DNA from: Emiliania huxleyi CCMP1516
Taxonomy: Eukaryota; Haptophyta; Isochrysidales; Noelaerhabdaceae
NCBI RefSeq assembly: GCF_000372725.1
Contig: NW_005197803.1
Coordinates: forward strand, 114,373 to 178,372
DNA: 64,000 nt
Direction of reading: 5' to 3'
In this document: positions 14,164-23,301 of the stretch, one piece after another
Position numbering within the stretch: the stretch's first letter is position 1
Layout: each line of letters begins with the position of its first letter
The notes under the pieces: generated by a model
Seen by the model: the letters and a program-made list of their open reading frames with translations, nothing else
The model's database searches: none
What the model was told of the DNA's origin: nothing
Position numbers and translations under genes: made by a program

Positions 14164-15895
14164 CGATTCCCAGCAAGTGCGATGTCCTCTCGCCAGCCTC
14201 GAACAAAACTTTCGCTCTCGAGCTGGCGCGCCGCAGCCTGGGCGGCCCCTCGCCGCCGGTCACCCCGGGCAGCTACGAGGGCGCCTTGGCGGCTGCGACC
14301 GGGCCGACGGGCGGCGCCGCCGCTGAGACGGCGCTGCAGCAGGTCCGGACGATCCGGCACCAGCAGAGGAGCGAGTTGGAGGTGGAGCAAGCCGTGGTGG
14401 CGATGCAGCTGAAGGAGCAGAAGAAGGTGCGGGTGGTGCACAACAAGGCTGCCGAGCAGATGCGCCGACACCACGAGGCGGAGATGCAGCGGCTGGCGCA
14501 GCAGGACGCCAGGGGGCGCGACGCGCTGCTCAGGCTGGGCGACAGCGAGCGCGAGAAGCTGCGCGTGCGGCACGCGGCTGAGCTAGGGGAGACGGCCAGG
14601 TCGATCCGCGCCGACGAGAAGAAGCACGCCAAGAGCCTCAAGGACTACCACAAGACCAACCAGGCAGAGCTGGCCGCCACCAACAAGAAGATGCAGGCCG
14701 AAGCCAAAGCGGCGCTGAAGGCGGAGCTGCGCGCATGCCCCAGGCGCCTTCCCCCCTCGCCCCCGCCCCTGACCCTCGCCCTCACTCCCACACCGCCCTC
14801 GACCCTCGCCCTCGCTCCCACACCGCCCTCGCTCCCACCCCGCCCTCGCCCTCGCCCCCCGACCACCGTGCTCGCCCGGCCAGGCGCGAGGCCAAGGAGA
14901 AGAAGCGCGCGCACGCCGACCACGTCTTGCACGAGCGCGAGCACAACGCCGCCGTGGCGCAGCAGCAGGCGGCGGCGCACGAGGCGCGCGCGACCCTGGC
15001 GGTGCGCGTGATGCACCTCAAGCGGCGGCAGGCCGAGCAGGCGCGGCAGCTGGGCGAGGAGGTGGCGCTGGTAACGCGGCTCTCGGAGTCGCTCTGCCGG
15101 CACCAGCACGAGCGCACCGACGCGCGGCTGGCCGCGGCGGCGGCGCAGTGCGACGAGCGCGCCGCGTCGCAGCGCGAGTACCACGCGCGGCTCTGCGCCA
15201 TGGAGGACGAGCAGATGGCCAAATGCGAGCAGGCGGCGGAGAAGGCGCTCAAGAAGCGGCAGCAGGCTAACCCTAACCCTGACCCTAACCCTGACCCTGA
15301 CCCTTACCTGACCCTAACCCTAACCCTAACCCAGCAGGCGGACCTGCGGCGGCAGCCAAAGCTCCTCGGCAGCGGGCGGGACGAGATCCGACGCTCGCAC
15401 ACAGAGACGGTCAAGGCGAGCAACAAGCAGCACAAGACGCTGCTCTCCGAGGCCAACAAGATGCCCAAGAGCCCCGACAGGTCGGACACGCTCAAGCGGC
15501 ACAAGGCCGAGCAGGCGCAGCGGCTGAGCCGGCTCGAGGAGCAGCACAAGCAGAGCATCGCCGACTTTGTGCGCAACTTCAATGAGCAGGTGGAGAAGAC
15601 GCACGCGGGTTGGTGGGACAAGCACCGCGCCGAGTTCGAGACGGCGCGCGCCAGCGTCGCCTCCTACCAGGCGGCGCGCGCCGAGACGTTTGCGGCCAAG
15701 CACGCGGAGGAGCAGCGCCAGCTCGAGGCTGACCGCGCGGCCGCCCAGGTGGAGCTCAGAGGCTTCGAGGCGGACGAGGAGACGCGGCTGGAGGAGCAGC
15801 GGCAGCGGCAGGTGCAACTGGCGGGGCGGCACGAGGAGGAGCTACACGAGCTCACGATCTCGCACGTCACGTCGACGCGGAGGATATCTATTTGA
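13194..15895 (+). CDS. TAO-family STE20 protein kinase with coiled-coil tail
   Basis: Ser/Thr kinase (MAP3K-like in animals). Exons 13194-14732, 14891-15265, 15338-15895; 823 aa; both introns GC-AG. Kinase domain about residues 25-285: Gly loop 'GSGAFGEV', Lys in 'LAVKKIRL', catalytic 'IHRDVKAANILL', activation segment 'LVGSPYWMAPEVV', and '[20 protein letters not shown]' with 'MNAMSALYHI', which is close to animal TAOK1-3. The magnesium-binding DFG reads DLG. An Ala run (about 310-322) leads into ~450 residues of Glu/Arg/Lys/Gln heptad-like coiled coil, as in TAOK/SLK proteins. The ATG at 13194 is preferred over an in-frame one 78 bp upstream because its context is cleaner and the extension is Arg/Ser-rich filler. 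Confidence 0.9.
14733..14890 (+). repeat. kinase intron 1, CCCTCGCC-type tandem repeats
   Basis: 158-bp GC-AG intron made almost wholly of C-rich units (CCCTCGCC, CTCCCACACCGCC). Frame on both sides fits only when it is removed: …LKAELR|AKEKKRA…. Confidence 0.75.
15266..15337 (+). repeat. kinase intron 2 built of telomere-type repeats
   Basis: 72-bp GC-AG intron consisting of CCCTAA-type hexamers with TGACCC variants, i.e. (TTAGGG)n on the other strand. It is flanked by the 8-bp direct repeat CAGCAGGC, which supplies both the GC donor and the AG acceptor. Confidence 0.88.
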
Positions 15896-16094
15896 GCGGC
15901 TCACGCTGCACACGCATGCTTACGTTTACGAGAAGGTTGCAAGTCGCGCGAGTACCTCTGTTGGAGATTTTTATTATTTGTTGATTGTTGTCGTGTCGTG
16001 ACGTCGCGTGAGATCTTTTGTTCTACTGTCTCGTGACGTGTGTAGGTATGTAAGTGAGGTATGTAAGTGTCGACTTGTCTCAATGTACAATGTC

Positions 16095-16543
16095 TGCAAA
16101 AAAAGGGGAGGGGAGGGGGGGCGATTAGAGCTGGATATACGTACCGTAGGGGCCTCCCATCCTGACTAGGTCCAGCCCTGGGTGGCGCAAGATCTGACGT
16201 TTTGTGTCTGTAAGTATAAAGATGAGAGTGAGGTTGAACCGGACCCAATCAAAGTCGGCGGGTTTCGAGGGGGGGGTATGACGAAAAACGGCGGGCGCAT
16301 TTGGGCACATGACAGGGAGAACTCTGTGGTGGACCCGCTGGGCGAAAGGAGCTCGCAGACCGTTGCAGCCTCACGATGTCATTGAGCGGAGCGAGTGCGA
16401 GCGCGGCGGCCAAGCAGCGGCACCAGCCACCAGGAGTAGCGGCGAGCTGACACGAGCGCGCTCGTCGATGCGGCGAGGGGGCAGAGGCAGATGCCCGAGC
16501 TGCCGCCGTACGTGCCAGAATTCGACCTCGCGTTCATGTCTCA
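16095..16543 (+). repeat. 450-bp dispersed repeat, copy 2
   Basis: Inverse, almost identical copy of 10188-10638. It begins CTGCAAAAAAAGGGGAGGGG and ends …GTTCATGTCTCAGA. A small fragment of the same family (CGCCACCCAGGGCTGGACCTAG) recurs at about 17625-17645. The strong identity of the two large copies 6 kb apart implies recent duplication or mobility. Confidence 0.9.
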
Positions 16544-16760
16544 GATGCTGGGCGGTGGAGCTGTCTGGTCGGAGCCAGAAGACCCAGCCACTGGCGATGA
16601 CGAGACGATGATGCAGGAGGCCGCCGTCGACATTGCCCTCCAGCTTTTGACGGATGACGGGGGGCTGCAAGCGCTGCTCGCATCTGATGAACCGAGCGCA
16701 GAGAGGGTTGCGCTGGAGGGCCCGACAACGCGCTTGCAAACTCGCGTGCGAGGTTTTTAG
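16491..16760 (+). CDS. small acidic protein whose start lies in the dispersed repeat (hypothetical)
   Basis: 89-aa ORF: MPELPPYVPEFDLAFMSQ (inside the repeat), then an acidic, Met/Ala/Leu-rich segment ('DDETMMQEAAVDIALQLLTD') that reads like real protein. In the other repeat copy the first 18 codons are the same and then diverge, so the repeat may carry a promoter plus first coding segment, or the ORF may be the remnant of an element-encoded gene. No family recognised. Confidence 0.35.
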   Translation: MPELPPYVPEFDLAFMSQMLGGGAVWSEPEDPATGDDETMMQEAAVDIALQLLTDDGGLQALLASDEPSAERVALEGPTTRLQTRVRGF

Positions 16761-17653
16761 GTTAGGTGTAGGAAGGTGAAGAACAGCCAGGCTCGGACTG
16801 GACACCAACGCGGTATGGGTGGACGCTGGACAGATGATGACGACACCACGACACGCACGAGCGACACACAGACACAAAAGGCTCGAGGTTGGATCAGCTT
16901 TACTGACATCATGACAATCGTCAGATCCGTGTTTTTTTGGTCTTGCGGTACATCTCTCCGCTCGCCACCTCACGCTCCGCCGTCCGGCCATGGATGGTCC
17001 GATGGAGCTCGCCGAGCTCCATCGGACCATCCAACTCCGGTCACCGAGTCTGAACGCGCTCAGCCTCAGGAGGTACCAAACCGCGCGAATTCTGCACGCC
17101 TCGCTGCACCGCTGGCTTGACTGAATCAGGCAGCAGCAGGCTGCTGCTGCTGCCACAGCAGCAGTCTGCTGCGGCCCTAATACGCAAGTTGATGACTAGC
17201 AGCACTGCCGGGGGCATTCGAGCCGCCACAGCCGGTGTACGGCCGTGCACTGCCACCTGCCTGCGGCTACGCACAATGTGCGCTCGCATTGGATGAGCCC
17301 TGCTGATGGACCTGCGTCGCCTAGCTGCACGAGAGCAATGCCGCAGGCAGTGGCCGTGGCATACACTGCGAGCACACTTGGTGCAGCTGCGAGGTGCAGC
17401 AAGAGCACGTCGTTCCTGCCTCTGATGCCACTCTCGCGGCTTGCAGCGCGTCACTCGCGCATGCTCTCCAGGAGCTATGGCGGGCGCGTGTGTGGGGCTG
17501 TAGCCTGTGTTTGGCTGGTTCTACCCGTTTACTATCAGTATCATGTCCGGGCCACAAAAAATCGCACACGGGTAGCGGCTCAGGGGCCCAGTAAGTCGCG
17601 GAATCGCCAAATGTCACAACCTGCGCCACCCAGGGCTGGACCTAGTCTCCTCT
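16761..17653. other. intergenic with perfect hairpin; no gene seen
   Basis: Short frames only. Holds the hairpin at 16992-17032, CAG/CTG-rich stretches near 17130-17170, and a fragment of the 450-bp repeat near 17625. Confidence 0.45.
16992..17032. repeat. perfect 20-bp inverted repeat with 1-nt spacer
   Basis: The arm GGATGGTCCGATGGAGCTCG (16992-17011) is followed by one C and its exact reverse complement (17013-17032). Such perfect symmetry is not expected by chance at this length. Confidence 0.95.
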
Positions 17654-18577
17654 CTACCTCAAAACACGACTCGACGCAATCGGCTCGACGCGGTCGCGCC
17701 GCTCCTCCCTCAGGAGCGCCTTGAGCTCGGGCGGCGCGCCCTTTTGCAGATCCGCGTCGCCACTGCCCGTCGTGATGGCTGCGCCGCCCTCGGCAAAGAG
17801 CGCCTCGCGCTCCTCGAGGCTGAGCATCGGCCTGTTGCCGCGCTCGCGGACAAAGATGAAGAGCGCATCGTCACCGCCGCGAGTGATGCGGCAGGTGGCG
17901 TCCAGGTAGGTCACGTCGTTGGCCGGCTGCGCTGCGTCCGGGTTCTGTCGGGTGACGACCACCTTGCGCAAAGGCGTCTCGAGCGGCTTCCCGAGGACGG
18001 CGTCGAGCCCAAAGGTAAGGCGTCGAAAGTCGACATCGACCCGGTTGCCGCGCTCGTTGCGCGTTCCCGCCGCGTTGAGCGTGCCGGGCGGCGCGAGCCG
18101 CACGTCGCCGATAACGAGTGTTGAGGCGCGCGCCAGCCCGAGCCTGTGCTCGACGAGGCCTTGGTTCTCGAACCTTCCGGTCTGCACGTCAACTGGCTGA
18201 TAGGTCTTCCCGAGCACAAAGCCCAGTGGCAAACCAGTCGCAAGGTTCGTGATCTCGCGTCCATTGGAGTATACCAGCCTCCACGAGTCCGAGAGCCGCG
18301 GGTCCTTTGCGTTGTCGCGGGCGGCCTGCCGCTCGACGGCCGCGGCACGCGCCTCGATCTTTCTGGCAAGCGCCGGCGGCACGGTCGCGTTGGTGGCCGG
18401 AGCGCCGAACTCCATGCTCGGGATGAGCGCGAGAAGCTCCGCCGCAAGGCTGGCGGCAGGAAGCTGCTCGGCGGCGGACACGGGCCCAGTGATGGCGGCT
18501 TGCGGCGCGGACAGAAGCGCCCCACAGAGCGCGGATGCGAGTGCAGTTCTGCGAGACGTGGAGGTGGGCTGGCGCAT
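17654..18577 (-). CDS. plastid lipid-associated protein / fibrillin (PAP domain)
   Basis: Single-exon gene, 307 aa. The PAP/fibrillin domain covers about residues 95-275: 'DSWRLVYSNGREI' at the start, 'GKTYQPVDVQTGRFENQGLV' in the middle, and the conserved end 'VTYLDATCRITRGGDDALFI'. Fibrillins bind lipids in plastoglobules, thylakoids or stroma and affect plastoquinone and stress physiology. The N-terminus has a twin-arginine followed by a hydrophobic stretch and AxA-like site ('STSRRTALASALCGALLSAP'), as in thylakoid-lumen proteins of the Tat route; a separate plastid-entry signal is not obvious, so the true start may lie upstream. Cellular site is inferred. Confidence 0.85.
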   Translation of the reverse strand: MRQPTSTSRRTALASALCGALLSAPQAAITGPVSAAEQLPAASLAAELLALIPSMEFGAPATNATVPPALARKIEARAAAVERQAARDNAKDPRLSDSWRLVYSNGREITNLATGLPLGFVLGKTYQPVDVQTGRFENQGLVEHRLGLARASTLVIGDVRLAPPGTLNAAGTRNERGNRVDVDFRRLTFGLDAVLGKPLETPLRKVVVTRQNPDAAQPANDVTYLDATCRITRGGDDALFIFVRERGNRPMLSLEEREALFAEGGAAITTGSGDADLQKGAPPELKALLREERRDRVEPIASSRVLR

Positions 18578-18999
18578 GTTTCCGTGTTCGAGATGACTGC
18601 ACTCGACTCTCGCGGCGGCCCGGCGGGGCGGTCGGGGCGAAGACAGAGTCGGGCGGCTGCGGGCGAGCGTCGGACCTCGTCGCGGCGCGGTGACCCCAAG
18701 CTCCTACTCTTTTTATGGCGCAAACAACATACCTAAAACAAATCGCAACACTTGGGTCAATCCAGCGAAATCAGATTCAAGCTGCCAACTCGAGGGAGGT
18801 GGGGGTCGCTGGCGATTGAGCGTGAAAGTGCCACCAGACTTCCGGCTCACTAGGATACGCGGCGATCGAAGGCGACACCAGCCGCATTAATCCAACAAGC
18901 GCACGCGCACACACGGCGATCGAAGGCGACACCATACGTGCCCAAATAAAACGGCGGCGGGCGCTCCGAACGCGGACCCTGCATCCTCTCGCTGCACAT
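18578..18999. other. divergent intergenic region
   Basis: Lies between two genes pointing away from each other (fibrillin on minus, the gene at 19000 on plus) and so should hold both promoters. A short repeat (GCGATCGAAGGCGACACCA) occurs twice at about 18861 and 18918. Confidence 0.45.
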
Positions 19000-19520
19000 A
19001 TGCTGTCCCTCTGCGCGCTCGGCGCCGACGGCTCCTCCGACCCGCGTCGCCAGCTCAGCTTTGCCTCGCTGGCCGAGCTCCCCCCGCCGGCAACGCCGCC
19101 GCTGCGCACGCTGGGTATTCTGAACCTGGATGGCTACTACTACCCCACGCAGGTTGCTTCAGCCCCCTTCGCCGCTGCGCCCCTCCGTGGACCTCAAGAG
19201 TCCGCTCCCCTCTGAACACATACCCTCGCTAATGCCTCCCGAACCGTGTCCGGCGTCCCCGCGCAGCCTGGCGACGTGAACGACCTCCGGACATGGTGCC
19301 GCGTCAGCGAGAGCCTCGTGGATGACCCCGAGTACACGTGCGAGCTTCCGCTGCGACACGACGGTGGCACACCTTGCGACGGGGGCGCGACGTGCGACGA
19401 GTTTGGCGCCGCCTACGCCGTCATCGGCGATAAGGACGGGCAGTTCACCTTTCACGTTTCAGAGACTCCCAGACGGCATCGGCCGCCGAGGGAACGTTGG
19501 GAAGAGGCACGAGGAGGGCG
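19000..19520 (+). CDS. hypothetical protein, 3' end disrupted by repeats
   Basis: Two exons fit: 19000-19152 (…'LGILNLDGYYYPTQ') and 19221 onward ('PGDVNDLRTWCRVSESLVDD…'), joined by a GT-AG intron in frame. The combined stretch 'TLGILNLDGYYYP…PGDVND' faintly recalls the N-terminus of Asp/Glu racemase-like proteins, but this is weak. The second exon has five Cys residues and an Asp/Gly-rich end ('VIGDKDGQFTFHV'). At about 19510-19560 the frame enters the duplicated repeat A, then the TIR transposon at 19561, so the natural C-terminus is probably lost or replaced. Confidence 0.45.
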
Positions 19521-19560
19521 GCGACCTCGACCGACTATGGAGGACCCGTCGCCAGACGAC

Positions 19561-20291
19561 AGCCCTTGACGTTCGCGCGGATTTCGCGAACTCCGAACTC
19601 GAACGAACGCAGCCGGCGGGGCCCAGCCCGAACCTCAGAACTGAACGGACCGCGCCGGCTGTGGAAGGCGCGAACTGCGAAACCGAACGAACGTTCGTGA
19701 ACTCCGTTCGAACTTAGGAAACAAGAAAATCATCGCCAATTCGTTCGTTCGGCGTGCTCGCGCGGTACCAGCCGCGCTGAACGAACGACTCGCGGAACTA
19801 CCCCAGAGCGGTTCCCGCAGCTGGACCGCTCCGAGGACTAGGGTCCCGATGGTGCCGGCTGCGCTGTGAGCAGGGCCGCCCTGTGGTGCCTGGGCGCCGT
19901 GCGTGCTGACTGGCGAGTAGAATTGGGAAGACGGGGGCTCCCCGAGGCGTCCAGGCGTACTAGGCCTCTAATAGGCGACCAGGGACTATACAGGCCTGCA
20001 TAGCCAAAAAATACATATTGCGGTTCGTTCGCGGTTCGTTCGCAGTTCAGACGAACTTCCCTGGTGTTCCTCGCCCTGCGGGTGTGAAGCGGGTCGGGGG
20101 GGGGAGGAGAAAAGAAAAGGCTCGAGTTCACGAACTAGTTCGAGGGTTCGGGCACCCAAGGGCGAACGACCGAACCATGCAGCGAACCAAGGGGAAGCCG
20201 TCCAGAGCGAACTCCGAAACCGAACGAACCGCGAGTTCACCAAACCAGTTCACGAACCAGTTCGCCAGTTCGCCCGCGAACGTCAAGGGCT
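19561..20291 (+). mobile_element. non-autonomous TIR transposon, 731 bp, nested in repeat A
   Basis: Ends AGCCCTTGACGTTCGCG (19561-19577) and its exact reverse complement (20275-20291) form perfect 17-bp terminal inverted repeats. Both sides carry the same 10-bp direct repeat GCCAGACGAC (19551-19560 and 20292-20301). Repeat A's other copy (22560-22880) shows the empty site with a single copy of that sequence. The inside is rich in GAACGAAC/GTTCGTTC motifs and has no transposase ORF. A 9-11-bp target duplication suggests a Mutator-like element; that class is an inference. Confidence 0.95.
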
Positions 20292-20301
20292 GCCAGACGA
20301 C

Positions 20302-20580
20302 GCAGGGCAGAAGACGGTGAGGCGGAGCAGACGCGCAGGGCGAGACGAGGGAGGGAGCAGGACTTTGCGGAGATCAGCAGGAGGATGTACGAAGAGATTA
20401 GGAGCAGCAGGGACCCGAGGGACCATGTGGAAGACGGCTAGTGCTAGTCCCCCACCGGGAGGACGACCCCGGCTAGTCGCCGACCACACCCACAAAGAAC
20501 CCTGCACAAAGATCGCAAGGGCGGGGGCCTGTATTCCTTTTTACCCATCTCACAGTAGAGAGGTGTCCGTTTTTATTACT
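20302..20580 (+). repeat. repeat A, copy 1 (right part)
   Basis: With its left part at about 19515-19560 (split by the nested transposon) it matches 22535-22880 at high identity in direct orientation (shared segments include GATGTACGA(A/C)GAGATTAGGAGC and GCTAGTGCTAGTCCCCCA). One frame reads through as an Arg/Asp/Glu-rich peptide ('EISRRMYEEIRSSRDPRDHV') in both copies, so the repeat may derive from a captured gene end. Confidence 0.85.
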
Positions 20581-20764
20581 CGGTTCTTCGCGGCCTGCGC
20601 CGGAGAGTTGGCGGTCGTGCGCTGGGTGGTGATCGTCATCTGTCTGCTCTGCTGTGCTTCTCGCTCGTGCGTCCTTGGAAGTTGTGCTGACCTCCTTTCA
20701 CCTCCTGCTCTCCTATGCCACGTGGCTGTGTGTGTTTGGATTTCTATGTTTGCGATTTGGATTT

Positions 20765-20862
20765 TAAAGAAAGAAAGAAAGAAAGAAAACACACAACCCA
20801 AGGGAGGGATGGGAGAACGGCACGCCGCCACCACACAGGGATTTTAAGGAGAGGAGTGTGGA
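20765..20862 (+). repeat. copy of a short dispersed element (GGAGGGATGGGAGAACGGCACGCC…)
   Basis: Same ~60-bp core (…CGCCGCCACCACACAGGGATTTTAAGGAGAG) as at 29720-29765, inverted at about 40460-40485, and diverged at 54826-54870. Preceded by a GAAA microsatellite. Confidence 0.8.
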
Positions 20863-20923
20863 TTTTGGATTTTACACTACACTTTTTTATTTATTTATTT
20901 ATTGCCTGGCAACCAGTCAGGCG

Positions 20924-22252
20924 ATGCTGCTCGATGTCGCTGCTCGAACATCGCTGCAGCCAAAGTACGACATCGTGCTGTACGGCGCCACCGGCTTCAC
21001 CGGTCAGCTCGTCGCGGCCTACCTCCACTCCGTGCAAGACCTGCAGGGGCAGAAGTGGGCCATCGCCGGCCGCTCGCCCGCCAAGCTGGCCGCGCTGGCC
21101 ACCAAGCTCGGCGCGGGCGTCAGCTCCATCGCCGCCGAGCTCACGGACGCCGCCGCCACCGCCGACCTGGTGTCCAGCACTCGCGCCGTCATCAACTGCG
21201 CCGGTCCCTTCTCGCAGCACCACGCGGAGGAGTTACTGGGTGAGTGCGCGAGGAGAGGTGTTCACTACTCCGACTTGGCCGGCGAGGGCTTTTGGCAGGC
21301 GGAAATGGCGGCCAAGTTCCACCAGGTCGCCGAGCGCAGCGGCGCCAAGATTGTGCTCGGCGGCGGCGTCGACTCCATCCCGAGCGACCTCGGCTGCATG
21401 CTCGCCATCGACGCGCTCCCAGGGGAGGGGGGTCCGATCCAGGCGCGCGCGGTGTACACCGAGTACACGGGGAGCTTCTCCGGGGGCACGCTCAACAGCG
21501 GCCGCGCGATGAGCCGCGCGCGCAACGAGGGCCGCGTCACGGCCGCGATGGAGGCGGACCCCTACCTGCTCGCCCCGGGCACGACCGGCGCGGACAGCGC
21601 CGTCGGCACCGCCGACGGCATGCCGGCGGGCTTTGGCTGGGGCCTCTCGCGGCGGCAGCCCTTCTTCATGGGGCGTGCGAGACGCCCCGCCGTTTGACCG
21701 CCGTGGTGTGTGGGGTGTCTGACGCTCCCCGCGCTACGCCCCCGCGCCTCGACCAGGCCGATCAACGCGCGCGTCGTGCGTCGCTCGCTGGCGCTGCGCG
21801 GCCTCGCGCAGCAGGTCTCCTACTCCGAGTGCTCGTCGGTCGGGCTCTGGCTGCGCCTCGGCTGGGTGTACGCGTCGCGCGGCCTCGGCTACTTCCGCGG
21901 CGAGCCGATCAACCTCTCGCCGCGCTCGGGCGAGGGCCCTCCCTCTTGGCTCCTCGAGGAGGGCGCATTCGCGGTGGAGGTGACGGCGACGGCGGCGAGC
22001 GGCGCGCAGGCGGTTGCGACCGTCGTGGGCAAGGGCGACCCGGGCTACGGCGCGACGGCTAAGATGTTGGCCGAGGTGGGGCTCTGCCTGAGTCTGGACG
22101 CGCACCCCTCTGCGGCGGGAGGCGTGCTCACGCCCTGGACCGGCTTGGGGGAGGCCCTGGCGGCGCGCCTGCGCCGGGCGGAGGGCGGCGCCTTTATGAC
22201 GCTCGACGTCGCGCGGACACCGCGGGCGGGCGATGGGGCGGCGGTGCGATGA
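20924..22252 (+). CDS. saccharopine dehydrogenase-like oxidoreductase (SCCPDH family)
   Basis: Two exons, 20924-21672 and 21757-22252, joined by a GC-AG intron; 414 aa, normal for the family. The N-terminal Rossmann motif is clear: 'DIVLYGATGFTGQLVAAYL' (GxTGFTG), followed by 'KWAIAGRSPAKLAAL' and 'VINCAGPFSQH', then the 'GVHYSDLAGEGF' and 'GGGVDSIPSDLG' blocks typical of animal SCCPDH and bacterial trans-acting enoyl reductases. Joining gives 'PFFMGPINARVVRRSLAL', as expected. Substrate unknown; animal relatives associate with lipid droplets. An upstream in-frame ATG (20858) would add a hydrophobic leader but lies in the short repeat, so 20924 is preferred. The gene sits between two direct copies of repeat A. 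Confidence 0.88.
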
Positions 22253-22534
22253 GCCGCATGAGTGCGATGAGCCGCGTCGAGAGAGAGAGAGTTTTGTGTT
22301 GTTCGCGTCGATAGACGATAGAGCCGTAGCAATTGGATTTGAGGCAGATGGCTCGTAGCTCGATCGCGAGCCGGTTAAAAAACAAAACAGGCATACAGTT
22401 GTAGTATAGGGTGAGACTGATGATGCTCCTTCGACTCTTAGGGAGCGGTTCAGCTGCTGGGCGGGCTTCAGGGTGGTGCTCACGCGTGAAAAGGATAAAG
22501 GAATCGACGCGATGTACAAAGCATACAACAAGAG

Positions 22535-22880
22535 GAGGGCGCGGCGACCTCAACGCTCAAAACCGACTATGGAGGACCCGTCACCAGACGACGCAGAGCA
22601 GACGACGGTGAGGCGGAGCAGACGCGCAGGGCGAGACGAGGGAGGGAGCAGGATGTTGCGGAGATCAGCAGGAGGATGTACGACGAGATTAGGAGCAGCA
22701 GGGACCCGAGGGACCATGTCGCATGTGGAAGCCGACGGCTAGTGCTAGTCCCCCATCGGGAGGACGACCCCGGCTAGTCGCCGACCACACCCACAAAGAA
22801 CCCTGCACAAAGACCGCAGGGCGGGGACCTGTTCCTTTTTACCCATCTCCTAGTAGAGGTGTCCGTTTTATTTATTTATT
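22535..22880 (+). repeat. repeat A, copy 2 (empty site)
   Basis: Direct copy of repeat A without the nested transposon; starts near GAGGAGGGCG and ends in an ATTT microsatellite. It lies about 2.3 kb from copy 1, the pair bracketing the oxidoreductase gene. Confidence 0.85.
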
Positions 22881-23301
22881 TGTAGCGCATACTACGGCAA
22901 GTCCGCGCGCCGTCTTGCCGCAGTCTAATCTTTCGTTCGCCGAGGAAGAAGAATTTTAGTGCGAGGAAGAAGAAAGTTAGCCGCCAACAGACGAGCCGTT
23001 GCTTGCCGATCCTCCTCCTCCTGCTCCTCACTGTAGTTGTCCCACCCGTTGGCCGTTGCCGATGTCGCGTTCTCAGTTGTTGTCCTGTTTGATCTCTGTG
23101 CCTTCGTGCCTTCTCATTCTACATCTCACGGCGATGCTCCCCACCACCGCGCTCCTCCTCTGCGACTCGCACGCCGGTGTGACCTCTATGGCTCATCTTT
23201 CGTCCCTCTCGCCGAGAAGAATTTAAACAAGACAACTCTCTCTCACAGCACACAGGCTCGACACAGGCCGAGAAGAAGAAACCAAGTGCAATTGCCGATC
23301 G
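22881..23301. other. promoter region of the N-acetylglutamate synthase gene
   Basis: No ORF of note; pyrimidine-rich near 23005-23040 and 23120-23160. Presumed promoter and 5' leader. Confidence 0.35.

Noticed and set aside
15266-15337. A true chromosome end or internal telomere
   Set aside because: The tract is only 72 bp, flanked by in-frame kinase exons and a duplicated octamer, so it behaves as an intron.
16371-17156. 261-codon minus-strand frame over the dispersed repeat
   Set aside because: Composition (Cys, Arg, Ser) and overlap with a repeat and a hairpin argue against a gene.
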